Positions 62,376 through 64,000 of a DNA stretch of 64,000 nucleotides are shown piece by piece. Source of the DNA: a virus. Position 1 is the stretch's first letter; each line of letters starts with the position of its first letter. Below the pieces are notes generated by a model, which did no database searches, was not told where the DNA came from, and was given only the letters and a program-made list of their open reading frames with translations. A program made the translations under genes and the position numbers. The stretch lies in the IMG/VR virus record IMGVR_UViG_3300008952_000034, positions 1 through 64,000 of that record; one strand, 5' to 3'.

Positions 62376-63242
62376 ATGCAAAGCATAGAACTAACAAAAC
62401 CAGTAACTACAGAGTCATTACTATCCGAGTTTGAAAGTAGATTTAATCAAACTATGGATTTAAGCAAATTTACTAGAGAAGAGTTAGAAGATACTGCAAA
62501 TAAAATTAGAACTAGAATTCACGACATTACACAAAATGAACATTTTGGACAAGAATTAAAAAATCATGACTATCAAAAAAATCAAAGTATGTTAGATATT
62601 ATTAATCAATCAATTAAAGAGTATGGGTCAGACACAGCAGAAAATCCAGTTTTAAACAAAGCAACAGCACCAATCAAAGACAAACTTAGAAAAGGACAAG
62701 CATTAAGTCCAGATGAAAGAGGAGCGGCGGCAAAACTTATGGCAAGTAAAGAAGTTAAAGAAGGCGTAGAAGAACAATCAGAATTAATTTTAGCGGCTAA
62801 AGATATGATGGACAAAGTTACAGGGTATCTAGAAGATTTAGCAACAATGAAAACTGAAAGTATGTTAGAACTTGCTGATAGAATTAGAGACGAAATGGGA
62901 GCAGAAAAGTCAGATGCTTTCTTACAAAAAGTTCAACCAGCTATTGAACAAGCAGAAGCAACACTAGGAACAACAAGACAAGAACTTGACAACGGTGTAA
63001 GAATATTGACCGGCGAAGAAGTTGCATCAGACCCTATGGGTTCTGATGATTCCATGAATATGGACGAACCAGACACAGACCTAGGAGGAGACGTAGACCT
63101 AGGAGGAGACGCTGAAACAGATGAGTTTGGCGCTTCTGATGCAGAAGCAGGTGGAACAGAACCTGAAGGCAGAGAACAAAGAGAATCCAGAGAAGTATTT
63201 GAAACTTCAAACAGAATCTACGGCAAACTAGCAGGGAAGTAA
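62376..63242 (+). CDS. Acidic structural-cluster protein, scaffold-like
   Basis: 288 aa, acidic, helical N-terminal two thirds and an Asp/Gly-rich tail with repeats (TDLGGDVDLGGDAETD). The N-terminal LSEFESRFNQTMDLSKFTRE recalls conserved cyanophage structural-cluster proteins. Composition suits a scaffold or prohead core protein, but this is inference. Confidence 0.58.
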   Translation: MQSIELTKPVTTESLLSEFESRFNQTMDLSKFTREELEDTANKIRTRIHDITQNEHFGQELKNHDYQKNQSMLDIINQSIKEYGSDTAENPVLNKATAPIKDKLRKGQALSPDERGAAAKLMASKEVKEGVEEQSELILAAKDMMDKVTGYLEDLATMKTESMLELADRIRDEMGAEKSDAFLQKVQPAIEQAEATLGTTRQELDNGVRILTGEEVASDPMGSDDSMNMDEPDTDLGGDVDLGGDAETDEFGASDAEAGGTEPEGREQRESREVFETSNRIYGKLAGK

Positions 63243-63246
63243 TCCC

Positions 63247-63597
63247 ATGCGATTTTTCGAATTTAAAAATAAAGATTTAGAATCAGCATTAGTTAATACC
63301 TTAATGAATATGAAAGGTGATGCTGATAAAAAAGATCAATCATCAGAAATAAGTTTTGATGCTGTTGACAATATAATGACTAACATAGGTTATCCATCAT
63401 TCAATTATGATATTTTTAAACAGATGTATGACCAAGGTGAAGCACTAAAAAACATTGTCGCAGATTTTGATGAAGAAAAGATTGTAATTAAAACAGAACA
63501 AGACGCAGAAGCAGATCCAGAAATGGACTTTGATAATCAAGGTTCTACAGATAAAGTAAAGCAGATGGCCAAGTCTGCGATGAACCGAAGAAAATAG
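63247..63597 (+). CDS. Conserved T4-like structural-cluster protein
   Basis: 116 aa. NIGYPSFNYDIFKQMYDQGEALK and EEKIVIKTEQD follow a pattern seen in small conserved T4-like cyanophage proteins. Acidic C-terminus. Four nt after the previous stop. Confidence 0.62.
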   Translation: MRFFEFKNKDLESALVNTLMNMKGDADKKDQSSEISFDAVDNIMTNIGYPSFNYDIFKQMYDQGEALKNIVADFDEEKIVIKTEQDAEADPEMDFDNQGSTDKVKQMAKSAMNRRK

Positions 63598-63615
63598 CAG
63601 ATAACTAACATTACA

Positions 63616-64000
63616 ATGAATAATAACCTTCGGCAGGTGGATCTTGTATCAACAACGAAAGGTTTGTTGAACCTTCATCAATTTTGGAACAAACCTATTG
63701 TGGTATTCAACAGTGCATCTTTCTGTGGCTTTACTAATCAGTTGTCCGCTTTTGAAGAACTGCACAAGACAGGCAAAGTAATACCTATTGCCCTGCCAAC
63801 AAATGAATTTGGTGCCCAAGAACCTGGACACTCTCTAGAAATCAATCAACACTACTGTAAGAAATACAACGTGACATATCCAATAATGGACAAGACAGAT
63901 CTAGAACATAAATTTTTTAAAACTTTTGGCATACCAGACTGGAACTTCAATAAATGGTTATTTGATTCTAAACACAATTTTGTTAAGAAGTTTAACAGTA
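63616..64000 (+). CDS. Glutathione peroxidase family protein (cut by window end)
   Basis: First 128 residues of a GPx-like thiol peroxidase. VVFNSASFCGFTNQ carries the peroxidatic Cys37, ALPTNEFGAQEPG the glutamine (Gln68), and DWNFNKWLFD the Trp-Asn pair (109-110) of the catalytic tetrad. Cys81 in HYCKKYNVTYP sits where bacterial and plant Cys-GPx enzymes have the resolving cysteine for thioredoxin. So it should reduce hydroperoxides, probably with thioredoxin. Follows structural genes by 18 nt. Rare in phages. Confidence 0.88.
   Translation, partial: MNNNLRQVDLVSTTKGLLNLHQFWNKPIVVFNSASFCGFTNQLSAFEELHKTGKVIPIALPTNEFGAQEPGHSLEINQHYCKKYNVTYPIMDKTDLEHKFFKTFGIPDWNFNKWLFDSKHNFVKKFNS

Noticed and set aside
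1-64000. Integrated prophage with host flanks
   Set aside because: No integrase, att pair with host genes, or housekeeping gene block was seen; host-like genes are single, overlapped with phage genes and use phage-type promoters.

Overview
The window is AT-rich DNA of a large tailed double-stranded DNA phage related to the T4-like marine myoviruses. A gp61-type primase next to a gp41-type DnaB helicase, a gp30-type ATP-dependent DNA ligase and TATAAATA/TAAATA late promoters support this. So do several small structural-cluster proteins that I recognise, loosely, from T4-like cyanophages and pelagiphages. The host cannot be read from the sequence. A marine alphaproteobacterium would fit the low GC, the tricarboxylate transporter and the eukaryotic-type glutamine synthetase, but that is inference.

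Layout. 1-2 kb: end of the replication module. 2-24 kb: an accessory region on both strands with three radical SAM enzymes, two 2-oxoglutarate-oxygenase-like proteins, SGNH proteins, a sulfotransferase, three tRNAs with encoded CCA, a chain of tiny peptides, glutamine synthetase II, ClpP, and two blocks of sugar-nucleotide and glycosyltransferase genes. The second sugar block starts from a consensus promoter followed by a roughly 190-nt structured leader. 23.4-24.2 kb: six mini membrane proteins with overlapping stop and start codons. 24.5-26.1 kb: mostly non-coding DNA with phased TACCA repeats, hairpins and a tRNA-Met-like element. 26.1-42.3 kb: an early region of about fifty small leftward genes, including two cell-wall hydrolases, an AAA ATPase and DNA ligase. 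42.3-49.9 kb: operators, rightward early genes, more radical SAM enzymes and a nucleotide-sugar dehydrogenase. 50-53.7 kb: a TctA/TctC-like transporter pair, a sulfotransferase-like protein and a methyltransferase. 53.7-64 kb: the start of the structural cluster, with accessory genes (a glycosyltransferase-like protein, FkbM methyltransferase, sulfotransferase-like protein and glutathione peroxidase) set between late genes.

Regulation is unusually legible. Early genes use near-identical sigma70-type promoters (TTGAC, 16-bp spacer, TGnTATAAT) and a stock AAGGAGTTGAA leader. Late or accessory genes use a TAAATA box only 5-9 nt from the ATG, which predicts leaderless mRNAs. Two palindromic operator families (18-bp GGCACTA-type sites 31 bp apart, and AGTGTAATGA inverted repeats) mark the borders of the early region.

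Together the genes suggest a lytic phage that takes over the host with a dense early operon set, modifies surface polysaccharide (three paralogous glycosyltransferases and several sugar-nucleotide enzymes), and carries auxiliary metabolic genes for nitrogen (GlnII), carboxylate uptake (TctA/TctC) and peroxide defence (GPx).
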